DNA of 46,653 bases. Source: Chloroflexota bacterium. Lineage in GTDB: Bacteria; Chloroflexota; Dehalococcoidia; Lucifugimonadales; Australimonadaceae. The translations under genes and the position numbers were made by a program. Positions within the stretch are counted from its first letter, which is position 1; every line of letters begins with the position of its first letter. Of the stretch, positions 34,119 to 43,104 are shown piece after piece. The notes under the pieces are model-generated. The model made no database searches. It was not told the DNA's origin and saw nothing but the letters and a program-made list of their open reading frames with translations. The stretch lies in assembly GCA_002719775.1 (NCBI GenBank), contig PBEP01000001.1:1-46653 (forward strand). Direction: 5' to 3'.

Positions 34119-34613
34119 TTAATTATTATCTTCAGCGACCTTTTGAACAGCTCTGATTATTTTGTCGTAGCCCGTGCACCGACAAAGATTACCTGCTAAC
34201 CAAAGGCGAATCCTCTGTTCATCTGGATTGGGTTCTTTTTCAAGTAATGCCTTAGCCGATACCAAAAAGCCAGGAGTACAAATTCCACATTGAAGGGCTG
34301 CTTCTTCAAGGAATGCTTGTTGTAAGGGATGCAAATTTCCTCCGTCCTTTGCAATTCCTTCTATAGTTTCAATGGACTTACCTTCAGTCTCCGCACCTAA
34401 AACTAAACAAGAATCAACGATCCTTCCATCAAGATTAACTGTACAGGCACCACAATTTCCATCATTGCAGCCCTCTTTTGTTCCAGTGAGTCCAGCTACC
34501 TCTCGCAACATTTCAAGCAAACTTTGATGCGGGGAGATTAACAATTCCATATTTTCTTGATTGATTGTAGTTTTAACTATTATTTTGCTTACTGAGTCTA
34601 TTTCTGTCATCAA
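34119..34613 (-). CDS. 2Fe-2S subunit of a molybdenum hydroxylase (CoxS/XdhC-type)
   Basis: 164 residues with both [2Fe-2S] domains: plant-ferredoxin type Cys49, Cys54, Cys57, Cys69 (GCNDGNCGACTVNLDG to DSCL) and the helical domain Cys109, Cys112, Cys144, Cys146 (QCGICTPG and CRCTGYD). It passes electrons between the Mo active site and the FAD subunit in CO dehydrogenase, xanthine dehydrogenase and related enzymes. It overlaps the FAD subunit gene by 4 bp. No large Mo-binding subunit gene is in the window. Confidence 0.93.
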   Translation of the reverse strand: MMTEIDSVSKIIVKTTINQENMELLISPHQSLLEMLREVAGLTGTKEGCNDGNCGACTVNLDGRIVDSCLVLGAETEGKSIETIEGIAKDGGNLHPLQQAFLEEAALQCGICTPGFLVSAKALLEKEPNPDEQRIRLWLAGNLCRCTGYDKIIRAVQKVAEDNN

Positions 34614-35482
34614 TTACTCCGAGCACGTTTTAGTGCTGTATTTAGCGTACGCCTTGTGAGAACATTTACTAGTTTTTGGCGAAACTCGATATCGCCGCGC
34701 ATATCATCTATAGGCGAAGCTGCCGATGCTGCTAACTCTGCTGCTTCGTAGAAGGATTCCTCTGAAGGTTGCTTACCTATTAAAAATTGGTTTGAAGTTT
34801 CAGCGACTATAGGAGTAGGACCCACAGCAGCAAGTGCAATCCTTGCAGCCTCTATGGTATTACCATCATCACTTAGCTGTATTGAACTTGCAACTCCGGC
34901 TACAGCTATGTCCATTTCATTCCTTGGTATAAATCGTTCGTATGCTGATCCAAAGCCAGACTTTGGGGTGGGTATATTTATGCTTACTAAAAACTCACCT
35001 TTCGCTAATATATTCTTGCCAGGACCAGTGCAAAATGCTGCAACTGGAATTGACTTTGGCCCATTAGGCCCAACAATATTTGCAGTTGAGTTATGGACAA
35101 TTAGAGGGCATATGCCGTCAGCGCTAGGGGTAGAATTGCAAAGATTGCCTCCTAAACTTGCTCGCGACTGAATCTGAATTCCACCAATTAATGAAGCAGC
35201 ATCCGTAATACCGGGATAATTTGCAACTATTTCTGGGTTTTCATAGATTTGATAACAAGGTACCGCTGCACCTAAAACAAGACTTTCCAGACCAAGAATT
35301 AATTTAGTGGTTTCGGCTATATGCTTTAAATCAATTAGCGCGTCTAAATCAAATCTGCCGGTACGGGTTTGAACTAATATGTCAGTTCCACCAGCTAAAA
35401 GCCTAGCCCTTTCTCCGTATTCCGACAATAAATTGAGAACCTGGTCAATATTTTCTGGAGCAATGTACTTAAAAGGATGCAA
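34610..35482 (-). CDS. FAD-binding subunit of a molybdenum hydroxylase (CoxM-type)
   Basis: About 290 residues: HPFKYIAPENIDQVLNLLSEYGERARLLAGGTDIL opens the FAD domain, with a second FAD loop IGGIQIQSRASLGGNLCNSTPSADGI, and the C-terminal CO_deh_flav_C domain with MDIAVAGVASSIQL. The start is set at TTG 35482, because GGAGG lies 6 nt upstream and the family N-terminus begins there. An ATG-started frame from 35554 would add 24 unrelated residues. First gene of a CoxM-CoxS-MoaD-like operon. Confidence 0.92.
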   Translation of the reverse strand: MHPFKYIAPENIDQVLNLLSEYGERARLLAGGTDILVQTRTGRFDLDALIDLKHIAETTKLILGLESLVLGAAVPCYQIYENPEIVANYPGITDAASLIGGIQIQSRASLGGNLCNSTPSADGICPLIVHNSTANIVGPNGPKSIPVAAFCTGPGKNILAKGEFLVSINIPTPKSGFGSAYERFIPRNEMDIAVAGVASSIQLSDDGNTIEAARIALAAVGPTPIVAETSNQFLIGKQPSEESFYEAAELAASAASPIDDMRGDIEFRQKLVNVLTRRTLNTALKRARSN

Positions 35483-35584
35483 TGGAAGCCTCCGTGGAGT
35501 TGCAGTATACCGTACTGCATTATCGACAAAGCAGACGAACCTCGCAACCAGCATTATGTTAATTTATTGGTGACTAGCTGAATT

Positions 35585-36424
35585 TCACTGCCAAACAGGT
35601 ATTCGAACAATGGTTCCGTTTCCTGCAATGGTTACGTATAAGTAGCCATTTAACCAGCACATATTTGTGACCCGTTCTCCCAATTTGTAGCTTTTGATTA
35701 ATGAGCCTACAGAGATGTCTACTACGTCGATAGTTCCATTAGTCCATCTTGCAATCCATAGGTTAGAGAATTGGTCAAAAGAAATACCATCCAACGTGTC
35801 AGTAGGAAATTGCATTACTATTTTTTTATCTGATAGCAACCCGTCTTCATCAACAGAATAACTAAGAAGCCTATTAGTCCCGGACTCTGCTAAGTATAAT
35901 TTTGAACCGTCAGGGTGGAATGCAAGGCCATTGGGGAAAGCTAATTTATTGTCAAGGCGAATGACTGTTTTTGCTAATCCATCTTTTGCAGTTTTAATTT
36001 TATAAATACTACCTATAGGATTATCTATGCTGCTTCCTGTGGGGTCTGTGAAAACTATATCGCCGTGAGGATCTAGGCAAAGGTCATTGGGCCCTAAATA
36101 GGGGCTGCCTTCATATTCGCTAGTTATAATTTCCATTTTTCTGGTCTTTAAACTAAATCGAGTAATTCGCTGACCGCCAAAATCAGCCACAACAATGAAG
36201 CCTCTGGGATCATATTTCAAACCATTGGCTTGGCCGCCAGTTTCTGCCCAAACTTCTGGAGAACCACCTGGAAAGTAACGGCCTATTGTGCCTAATCTTT
36301 TGTAATTAACGAAATAAATATACCCATCATCTGCAGCAGCTGGACCTTCGGCAAAGGCTATATCCGTTACCACGACCTCAGGTTTTATTGCAGATGGTAA
36401 TAAAAAGTTTTCTTTTTCTCTCAT
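35585..36424 (-). CDS. SMP-30/gluconolactonase-family protein
   Basis: A six-bladed beta-propeller of 279 residues. Conserved metal-site residues are recognisable: Glu in FAEGP near 25, Asn in LGPNDLCLD, Asn in FPNGLAFHPDGSKLY and Asp in TLDGISFD. Members hydrolyse sugar lactones, organophosphates or other lactones with Ca or Zn. Its substrate is not clear. A sugar lactonase could serve the rhamnose pathway, but that cluster is 26 kb away. It lies 103 bp upstream of the CoxM start on the same strand. Confidence 0.85.
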   Translation of the reverse strand: MREKENFLLPSAIKPEVVVTDIAFAEGPAAADDGYIYFVNYKRLGTIGRYFPGGSPEVWAETGGQANGLKYDPRGFIVVADFGGQRITRFSLKTRKMEIITSEYEGSPYLGPNDLCLDPHGDIVFTDPTGSSIDNPIGSIYKIKTAKDGLAKTVIRLDNKLAFPNGLAFHPDGSKLYLAESGTNRLLSYSVDEDGLLSDKKIVMQFPTDTLDGISFDQFSNLWIARWTNGTIDVVDISVGSLIKSYKLGERVTNMCWLNGYLYVTIAGNGTIVRIPVWQ

Positions 36425-36508
36425 GAGTTCATGCTACATTATTCTGTTGACACTCGTAATCTATACAAATAGCCTTAGGATAGGTGAATTTAGCTAAGGA
36501 TAATCATC

Positions 36509-36766
36509 ATGACCTATTTACGAATAATTGCTTGGGATGTCATATTCGCACTTCTAAAAAGAATTATAAATTGGTTTGTGATACTACTAATCACAGCATG
36601 GGCTGGCATGCACGTTTGGGCCTTAGTATCAAGGTTGACTGATTTTCCCACAGTTTCATATTTCGCTTGCCTGATAGCAATTATTGGACTGTGGCTAGTG
36701 GTATTTCCGCTGATCATTTTAGCCCATAAACTCTACCAGCCTCCAGAAAGAGATTTATTCTCCTAA
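36509..36766 (+). CDS. Small membrane protein, two helices
   Basis: 85 residues with an N-terminal amphipathic/hydrophobic stretch (about 5-38) and a second membrane helix (about 50-74), ending KLYQPPERDLFS. AAGGA lies 8 nt before the ATG. No family is recognised. It stands alone, convergent with the ABC ATPase gene, and no terminator hairpin is seen in the 26 bp between them. Confidence 0.5.
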   Translation: MTYLRIIAWDVIFALLKRIINWFVILLITAWAGMHVWALVSRLTDFPTVSYFACLIAIIGLWLVVFPLIILAHKLYQPPERDLFS

Positions 36767-36792
36767 TAACCTCGTCAGGATGCTGGTTGGTT

Positions 36793-37872
36793 CTACTTTT
36801 TCTTGAAAATGCTTAAGGGACTGGTTACTCTCACGGATACATTTGTGCCAACTGCGAATTTAGAATTGGGAGGATGAGGGACGCGCAAAAGCTCCTTACT
36901 AGATAGCTGGATTATTATGACTTCGTGGTCACCGTAGAATTCTTTTTCAATAATTTCGCCATTACTATCACCTGATGTAGAAGACATGATTGTTATTGAT
37001 TCTGGCCTTATTAATACATTAACTTTGCCGTTGACATCGCTATTTGTGAGGTGTTGGCCTATGAAAGTTTCCACCTTGCCATTTTGGGCTATACCTTCAA
37101 TTATATTTGTGTCCCCTAAGAGGGCAGCAGCATTTAGATTGACGGGATTGGAATACACATCTAACGGAGTGCCCACCTGCACTACATTTCCGTTCAGCAT
37201 AAGGCCAATTTGGTCTGCTAAAAGGAACGCCTCATCTTGATCGTGTGTGACAAATACGGTTGAGCAGCCTGCCTGCTTAAGTATCAGCTTTACATCACTG
37301 CGTAGCTTCTTTCTTAACGCAGCATCTAAATTGGAAAAAGGTTCGTCTAAGAGAAGAATGGAAGGTTCAGGCGCTAAAGCCCTTGCAAGGGCAACTCTTT
37401 GCTGTTCCCCTCCTGATAATTCGTGAGGCATTTTGTCATGAAACCTGCTGAGCCCGACCAGTGAAAGTGCTTTTTGTGTACCGTTTTTTATTGATAAGTT
37501 CTTATTTCTTTCAACTTTCCTGTTGTTGCGCTTCAGTCCAAATGCAACATTGTCAAAAACTGATAGATGGGGAAAAAGAGCATAGTCTTGAAATACCATA
37601 CCTACATGTCTTTTTTCAGGCGGAATGAAAGTATCTGAATTGGCAACAACTTCACCATTTAACTCAATATTTCCTTTTTCTGGGCTTTCGAAACCTGCTA
37701 TTAACCTAAGTGTGGTAGTTTTACCGCATCCGCTCGGACCCAAAAGGGCCATTATGGATCCTTCTTCTACGTCAAAAGATACGTTAGCGACAGCAGGAAT
37801 TTCACCAAATCTTTTTGAAAGGTTATTAACTCTAAGTGATTTTACGGTTTTGTTATTTTCTAAATCTTGCAT
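36793..37872 (-). CDS. ABC transporter ATPase, FbpC/PotA-like
   Basis: Cytoplasmic ATPase of an importer, 359 residues: Walker A GPSGCGKT (45-52), Q-loop VFQDYALFP, signature LSGGEQQ (152-158), Walker B ILLLDEP (172-178), His switch FVTHDQDEA. The C-terminal TOBE-type domain (about 235-359) puts it with the iron(III)/polyamine/sulfate/thiosulfate group; NTFIPPEKRHVGMVFQ-type wording leans to FbpC. No permease or binding protein is in the window, so its partners and substrate are unknown. It is not CcmA, despite the neighbouring ccm genes, since CcmA is about 200 residues and lacks TOBE. Confidence 0.88.
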   Translation of the reverse strand: MQDLENNKTVKSLRVNNLSKRFGEIPAVANVSFDVEEGSIMALLGPSGCGKTTTLRLIAGFESPEKGNIELNGEVVANSDTFIPPEKRHVGMVFQDYALFPHLSVFDNVAFGLKRNNRKVERNKNLSIKNGTQKALSLVGLSRFHDKMPHELSGGEQQRVALARALAPEPSILLLDEPFSNLDAALRKKLRSDVKLILKQAGCSTVFVTHDQDEAFLLADQIGLMLNGNVVQVGTPLDVYSNPVNLNAAALLGDTNIIEGIAQNGKVETFIGQHLTNSDVNGKVNVLIRPESITIMSSTSGDSNGEIIEKEFYGDHEVIIIQLSSKELLRVPHPPNSKFAVGTNVSVRVTSPLSIFKKK

Positions 37873-37948
37873 GCCGCTACCTATGTTTGTACAACATTAT
37901 AACAACGTATGTACGAACTATCTTTTTTGGATATCAAACAGCTTTATT

Positions 37949-39049
37949 TTAGCGTCCATCAGGTAGGTTTTTCCGCAATTTGGATTCATTTAATTTTTCG
38001 CGTAATAACTTGAGTTCATGTTCGTGGTGGCTGTTATTAAACCCATTCTTTCGAGTCCTATAAATTGCTAATAAGAGTACAAAAACAAATATTAAAGGAA
38101 GTGCATATTTAATATACGCACCATTTAATAAACGATTTATATGATTAATCACAGTTGGCTGAGGTAGTCCTTCTATGAATAAATCGAGGAAAAAACCACC
38201 TTCAATTCCCTCAGTTTCTAGAAGTTGGAATTCACGATTTCCAATCTCTGCTCTACCCAGATCGTTTAAATGACTTGATGTACCAATACCAGAGCTTAGC
38301 GGGACTACAAACCGAAAATACTCTGCTCCAAATCGCATATTCCTGCTGATGTCAATTTTTTGGCCTTCATATTCAATCCTATATATGAACTCCAGATAGT
38401 GAGGTTCATCGGTTGTTGGTGGTATCGGAGTATCAATCGCAAATCCGCGATCAACTTCCAATATTTGACCTCCAATTAAATTTGAACGCACATCCAGATT
38501 TTTTGCTCCAATCGGTAAAGCAAACCTTAGTAAATCAGGCATCATCTCGGAATCTTCTAGGAATTTGGGGGAAAATGTGGTGCCACTTTCGTTTTTAATT
38601 GAAACTCTCTCAAGAATCTCAATCATTCTATTCTGAGGATCAGTACCCGTAACGATCACATTGTAAGATTCGAAAGTTAAAATGTTAGAAGATTCGTTGG
38701 TTTCGTAAACCGTTATTATTATTGGGCTTTGCAGTTCGCCTAAGCTCAGAGATTCTGAATAAGTAACCCCTTTGTACTGGACGCTTATCACGTATACGCG
38801 CGCTGGTTCGAGATCAACCTGTTCAAAGCTGAAAGTCCCATCCTGCTCGATTGTCGTGAACCTTTCTTCTATTGAAACTATTCCTTCTAAAACATTTAGC
38901 TTTACAGAAGCCTGATCACCCTCTAATACAAAACCAGGCGTTCCATTTAAGACTGTGCCTGATATGTTGTGATGGGTGTCACTGAAAGCTAATCCAGTCG
39001 TTAGAAGTGTAATTAGTGATACTAATAATAGAACCGAGAGAGATTTCAA
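37949..39049 (-). CDS. Secreted membrane-anchored protein in the ccm cluster
   Basis: 366 residues: signal peptide (MKSLSVLLLVSLITLLTTGLAFS), a beta-sandwich resembling carboxypeptidase-regulatory/SdrD-B domains (ISGTVLNGTPG, TFSFEQVDLEPARVYVISVQYKGVTY), a second beta-rich domain, one C-terminal membrane helix (about 317-333) and a charged cytosolic tail with a short coiled coil (EHELKLLREKLNESKLRK). It overlaps the CcmI-like gene by 4 bp and follows ccmH-ccmF, which suggests an accessory role in cytochrome c assembly. Function not established. Confidence 0.65.
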   Translation of the reverse strand: MKSLSVLLLVSLITLLTTGLAFSDTHHNISGTVLNGTPGFVLEGDQASVKLNVLEGIVSIEERFTTIEQDGTFSFEQVDLEPARVYVISVQYKGVTYSESLSLGELQSPIIITVYETNESSNILTFESYNVIVTGTDPQNRMIEILERVSIKNESGTTFSPKFLEDSEMMPDLLRFALPIGAKNLDVRSNLIGGQILEVDRGFAIDTPIPPTTDEPHYLEFIYRIEYEGQKIDISRNMRFGAEYFRFVVPLSSGIGTSSHLNDLGRAEIGNREFQLLETEGIEGGFFLDLFIEGLPQPTVINHINRLLNGAYIKYALPLIFVFVLLLAIYRTRKNGFNNSHHEHELKLLREKLNESKLRKNLPDGR

Positions 39050-39384
39050 CGCGACTCTCCAATTGCGGACTCTAAATCGCTTTGGAGTTCAACTATTTTA
39101 TTCCTTCCCGCAGTTTGATCCCTTAGCAACGCTGCAGCTTCAAGGCGAAGTCTATCGATTTCAGTTTTATAAGATTCTTCAGAAACGCTTTTTATAAGCC
39201 ATTCTTGTTGGAGCGTCCTGATTTCTTCATAGATCCTCTCGCGCAACTGTAAAAATTCTAATTCATGATTTTCCAGGAGTTGTTCAACACTTTCGGCTTC
39301 ACTTTTTTTACGAATCAGTGGTTCGAGTATGAGAAAAAGACAAACAAGCACAAGTAAGGTTGCGAAAATTGATGCCAAAATCAA
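39046..39384 (-). CDS. CcmI-like membrane coiled-coil protein
   Basis: 112 residues: one N-terminal membrane helix (MILASIFATLLVLVCLFLILEPLI) followed by a long charged coiled coil (about 30-110, ELEFLQLRERIYEEIRTLQQEW, EESYKTEIDRLRLEAAALLRDQ). This is the arrangement of the N-terminal part of CcmI, which with CcmF and CcmH presents apocytochrome for heme ligation. It lies 32 bp downstream of ccmF. Identity rests on layout and context, since the TPR part of full CcmI is missing. Confidence 0.6.
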   Translation of the reverse strand: MILASIFATLLVLVCLFLILEPLIRKKSEAESVEQLLENHELEFLQLRERIYEEIRTLQQEWLIKSVSEESYKTEIDRLRLEAAALLRDQTAGRNKIVELQSDLESAIGESR

Positions 39385-39416
39385 ACTCCATTATTTTCAA
39401 AAATCAAGCAATAGCC

Positions 39417-41381
39417 CTAGGAAGTTTCAATTTGTATATTCTTCCGACTAATTGGCCACAGTGCTAAGAGTGTTCCTAAAATTACAAATGGACCCGCGAC
39501 CCACATCCACCATACAAGGGGATTAATTAGTAGTCGGAAAACCGCACTTTTCCCATCTGGCTGTAGCTCGCTGAACATTATATAGATATCTTCTTTGGGA
39601 GTTGAGTGAATAGCAGCTCTTGTGGATAGCATTGAAAAAGATGGATACAGGGCTTGCCAAGCATTAATCCTTGTTACAAGAGTCCCATTTTTTGAGACTT
39701 CCATGAGTGCTGTTCTTTCAGTTCTATCGTTAAAAGGCACAGTGGTTGTTCCAGAAAATTTTATTTGATAATTCCCTATTGTAGCTGTTTGACCGGGGCT
39801 TAAAATTACGTCTTTTTCAAGGTTGTAGAACTGCGAACCGATTATACCGAAAGCTAGAAGTACAATTCCTATATGAACAATATAGCCTCCGTACCTTGGC
39901 CTATTCCCTGATAACAACTTTATAAAGCTAATTAAGTAATTATGGTGCCCACCAGATTTACTTAATGAAATAGAACCGCGAACCCACTCCTGAGAAATCG
40001 AAGCTAGGACAAAAAAACTGGCGGTAAAAGAAATTAGGGCAACTGGTTTATGGATCTTATATAGCAACAAAGTCACAAAAAATACCAGAGTTATTAAAAG
40101 AGGAATAGCTAATGCATTGATTACTGACTTCCTTGTAGAACGCCTCCAAGGAAGTAATGGTCCGACTCCCATTAGTACGATTAATACTAATAGCAGCGGA
40201 CCATTTAACTTATTAAAAAACGGCTCACCTACGGTAAGAGTAGTGCCTGTCCAAAGTTCAGATATTAGAGGAAATACAACACCCCATAAGGTAATAAAAG
40301 CTACTGATAGCAAAAGCAAATTGTTAACCAAGAATGAAGATTCTCGAGACATATAAGACTCAAGGCTTGTTTTTGATTTTAAATACGCCAACCTATAGAA
40401 AAAAATACCAAAAGAACCAAGCACTGTAATCCCTAAGAAGATAAGAAAAACCCATCCAAGTGTGGATGCACCGAAGGAATGAACTGAAGGGACGGGGCCT
40501 CCACGGTTGATAAAAATCCCGAATGCTCCAAGTGAAAAGGAAATATTTATAAGGACAATATTCCATAGACGAAACATCCCTCTTCTCTTTTGAACCATTA
40601 TGGAATGAATAAAAGCAGTCATGCCTAACCATGGCATGAATGCAGCATTTTCAACAGGATCCCAAGCCCAATAGCCACCCCATCCAAGAATTGTATAGGC
40701 CCACCATGCACCGAGTAATAAACCAATTCCAAGCATTGACCAGGCAATTAAGCCCCAAAATCTTCCAGAATCAACCCATTGATCATCGATTTGGCCAGAT
40801 ATAAGAGCTCCCATAGCATTGGAGAATGGTATAGCGATAATTATTAGTCCAGTCATGATTAAGGGAGGATGAATAAACATCCCAGGGTGCGTTAGCAAGG
40901 GGTTAATCCCTTTGCCATCTACCGGAGTAGAAGGTAATTGCGAAAAAGGATTGGCAAGTACCGATAGAACCAAAACAAAAAAGCCGATAATTAGTAACAA
41001 TACTAAGTTTGTAGCAGCGAAATGATTTCCCGTAGAGATTTTTGATCTACTAATTGCAATGGCAGAAACAAATGAAAGAGAAAAAGCTACAAATAGCAAA
41101 GAACCTTCATTGCCTGCATAAAAAGCCACCCAAGTGTATATCCTTGGCATAGAAAGACTAGAATGTTGGGCAACATACTTGATGCTGAAATCGTTATTTA
41201 AGAATGCTAGCACAAGGACAAGTGTTGCTAAGCCGAGAGCAATTGGAATTGCGAGAGTAGCTCTTTTCCCACTTAAAATCCAACGGTCATTTTGGAATTT
41301 GAACCCGGCAAAGGTAATAGAAATGCCATAAACAGCAAGGATTAGCGCTACTATTACCGCCATTGTTCCGAGTTCCGCCAT
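39417..41381 (-). CDS. ccmF: Cytochrome c heme lyase subunit CcmF
   Basis: A polytopic protein with about 14 membrane segments. The heme-handling WWD signature GWGGYWAWDPVENAAFMPW is near residue 240 (numbering from the outermost in-frame TTG at 41396), with further conserved NPLLTHPGMFIHPPL and YAGNEGSLLF. ATG 41381 is preferred, with AGAGGAG just upstream although only 2 nt away. CcmF attaches heme from CcmE to apocytochrome c outside the membrane. It follows ccmH by 24 bp or more. CcmABCDE are not in the window. Confidence 0.94.
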   Translation of the reverse strand: MAELGTMAVIVALILAVYGISITFAGFKFQNDRWILSGKRATLAIPIALGLATLVLVLAFLNNDFSIKYVAQHSSLSMPRIYTWVAFYAGNEGSLLFVAFSLSFVSAIAISRSKISTGNHFAATNLVLLLIIGFFVLVLSVLANPFSQLPSTPVDGKGINPLLTHPGMFIHPPLIMTGLIIIAIPFSNAMGALISGQIDDQWVDSGRFWGLIAWSMLGIGLLLGAWWAYTILGWGGYWAWDPVENAAFMPWLGMTAFIHSIMVQKRRGMFRLWNIVLINISFSLGAFGIFINRGGPVPSVHSFGASTLGWVFLIFLGITVLGSFGIFFYRLAYLKSKTSLESYMSRESSFLVNNLLLLSVAFITLWGVVFPLISELWTGTTLTVGEPFFNKLNGPLLLVLIVLMGVGPLLPWRRSTRKSVINALAIPLLITLVFFVTLLLYKIHKPVALISFTASFFVLASISQEWVRGSISLSKSGGHHNYLISFIKLLSGNRPRYGGYIVHIGIVLLAFGIIGSQFYNLEKDVILSPGQTATIGNYQIKFSGTTTVPFNDRTERTALMEVSKNGTLVTRINAWQALYPSFSMLSTRAAIHSTPKEDIYIMFSELQPDGKSAVFRLLINPLVWWMWVAGPFVILGTLLALWPISRKNIQIETS

Positions 41382-41420
41382 ATCTCCTCTTAACAAAACA
41401 AAAATATGAATTTAATTAAA

Positions 41421-41945
41421 TCAATCCCTGCCTGATTTCAGCTCTTCATCAACCATGGCTATGAAAGGATCCAATTGTTTTTGAGTATTAATCTCTAGAC
41501 TACCAGACTGAACAATTGAATCGGGTGTTTTTTTCTTCATGGCTCTTAAGGTCAATATCAGAATAAATAAACCTGTGAATATTGCGAATGGCGGTAGTGC
41601 CCAAGCAAGAAGCCCAGCACCTTCAGACGGGGGTTCAGCAAGAATAGACTGACCGTATACTGAAACAAAATAATTTTTGATTTGGTCGGGACTTTCACCA
41701 TTAGCGAGTTTGTTTCTTATAATGCCTCTCATTTGCTTGGCAATTGTTGTTTGTGATTGACGCAATGTCTCACCAGGGCATATAGGGCACATCAGCTGAT
41801 TGTCCAAATTAATTGCCTGGTTTTCAAAAGAAGAATCAGGATTATCTAGTTGAGAAGTTTCAGCGTGGGTAGTAGGCAAGCTTAAAATGAAAAAAGGGAC
41901 AAAAATGATTAAACTTATACGAAGAACAGATTGAGTGATGTGCAT
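41421..41945 (-). CDS. ccmH: Cytochrome c maturation protein CcmH
   Basis: 174 residues: signal peptide (residues about 1-28), the redox motif LMCPICPGETLRQS with Cys53 and Cys56, GESPDQIKNYFVSVYGQSIL, then a second membrane helix (about 105-125). CcmH keeps the CXXCH of apocytochromes reduced for CcmF. The usual third residue pattern LRCPxCxG is LMCPICPG here. It lies 27 bp after the ActE cytochrome gene, so the complex and its maturation factors are probably cotranscribed. Confidence 0.92.
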   Translation of the reverse strand: MHITQSVLRISLIIFVPFFILSLPTTHAETSQLDNPDSSFENQAINLDNQLMCPICPGETLRQSQTTIAKQMRGIIRNKLANGESPDQIKNYFVSVYGQSILAEPPSEGAGLLAWALPPFAIFTGLFILILTLRAMKKKTPDSIVQSGSLEINTQKQLDPFIAMVDEELKSGRD

Positions 41946-41972
41946 ATGTTCAAAGCAACTTTAAATCGACTG

Positions 41973-42581
41973 TTAGTTGCCACCTGAAGCCTGATTCTCA
42001 GGAGCTTTTAGTAATGCGGTGCGCTTTTCTGCTTCCAACTCGACCAAGCTGATTAGGCCCCATCTATCTTGATCAGTAAGTAGCTTTCCAAATGCAGGCA
42101 TATAACCATAACCCTTTGTGAGCGAATGATATGCCTCACCTGAAGTGAGATCCATAATACGTGAACTTGAAAAGGAAGGTGGCTGAGGAGCACCGTATTC
42201 TACAAATTTTAACCCAACATACCCATCACCTTCGGCAGTATCACCATGGCAAGACGCACAATTGATGTTATAAATTAGCGCTGCGCGTGATAAAACTTGA
42301 GTAGACTTTGATATTGGGTTAGACAAACTAGATGCTTCTGCACGAGATTCTGGCAAGTCGGAAAGACCGCCGCTAATTGGAATGGAATGTTCAGGAGGCA
42401 GCATTCTCGGAGGTTCTTGAGATTTGTATGTCTGGTTGTAATGCATCTCCTGGAAAATATCGATTTTGTATGCTCCTGTTGATCTACCCGGATCACCTGG
42501 TTCACACGCAATGAGTATTAATGCAGGAAGCATCAAAGCTACTAGCCAAATAAACCTCTTCAAATTCACAGCAAAACGCAT
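41973..42581 (-). CDS. actE: Alternative complex III monoheme cytochrome c, ActE
   Basis: A lipoprotein (signal ending LILIAC, Cys26) with one heme site Cys108-Ala-Ser-Cys111-His112 (INCASCHG) and a likely Met ligand in YGYMPAFGK. The N-terminal PPRMLPPEHSIP stretch is typical of ActE. It carries electrons in quinol oxidation by alternative complex III. It follows ActD by 5 bp. Confidence 0.9.
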   Translation of the reverse strand: MRFAVNLKRFIWLVALMLPALILIACEPGDPGRSTGAYKIDIFQEMHYNQTYKSQEPPRMLPPEHSIPISGGLSDLPESRAEASSLSNPISKSTQVLSRAALIYNINCASCHGDTAEGDGYVGLKFVEYGAPQPPSFSSSRIMDLTSGEAYHSLTKGYGYMPAFGKLLTDQDRWGLISLVELEAEKRTALLKAPENQASGGN

Positions 42582-42586
42582 GCTAG

Positions 42587-43099
42587 TTATTTGCCCTCCT
42601 GCTTAATATCTTCTGCACCGGACTTTTTAAGGCTAGTTTCAGCATCTTTTGCCCTTGAATCCGGACAAGCAACTACTATACCAATGTACCCTTCGGTAAT
42701 TCGAGTGTCATAAACTCCAAGACTTCTCTTAGGCAACCTTGATTCAAATAAAATCCCTAAAACTGTAAAGATAATCGCGTGAAGCATGGTTAGCTCATAC
42801 ATAATGACTGTCATTGGCGGAATGCTTAAGATAGGTTTCCCACCAGTAACTAGGGGATAGGAAATTTGAGTACCTGCAGTAAGAAGCAAACCCAGAGCAA
42901 AACCAACCATGGCTCCAACTATCGGGAATACATATAGCCGATGTGGTGCTTCATATTCCCCAAACGTACCCTCTGGAAATGGACTTCCTGAATAGACATC
43001 GATGTCTTCATGTGGAAAACCATCATCTCGCAAAGCTGTGATTGCATCTGCGGCTTGTTGTGGGTCTTCGAATAAACCCAGTAGTTTAGTATCTGCCAT
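42587..43099 (-). CDS. actD: Alternative complex III subunit ActD (DUF3341)
   Basis: 170 residues with the DUF3341 features: LGLFEDPQQAADAITALRDDGF-HEDIDVYSG at the N-terminus, then a pair of membrane helices (about 59-80 and 99-120) and a soluble C-terminal part ending in a region like the start. Known as ActD in Rhodothermus-type alternative complex III. 5 bp from both neighbours. Confidence 0.92.
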   Translation of the reverse strand: MADTKLLGLFEDPQQAADAITALRDDGFPHEDIDVYSGSPFPEGTFGEYEAPHRLYVFPIVGAMVGFALGLLLTAGTQISYPLVTGGKPILSIPPMTVIMYELTMLHAIIFTVLGILFESRLPKRSLGVYDTRITEGYIGIVVACPDSRAKDAETSLKKSGAEDIKQEGK

Positions 43100-43104
43100 C
43101 GCGC

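Noticed and set aside
35585-36424. Dedicated L-rhamnono-lactonase for the rhamnose cluster
   Set aside because: The SMP-30 family has many lactone substrates and the gene is 26 kb away, so the link cannot be supported.
36793-37872. CcmA, the heme-export ATPase, because of the adjacent ccm genes
   Set aside because: At 359 residues with a TOBE domain it belongs to FbpC/PotA-type importers.
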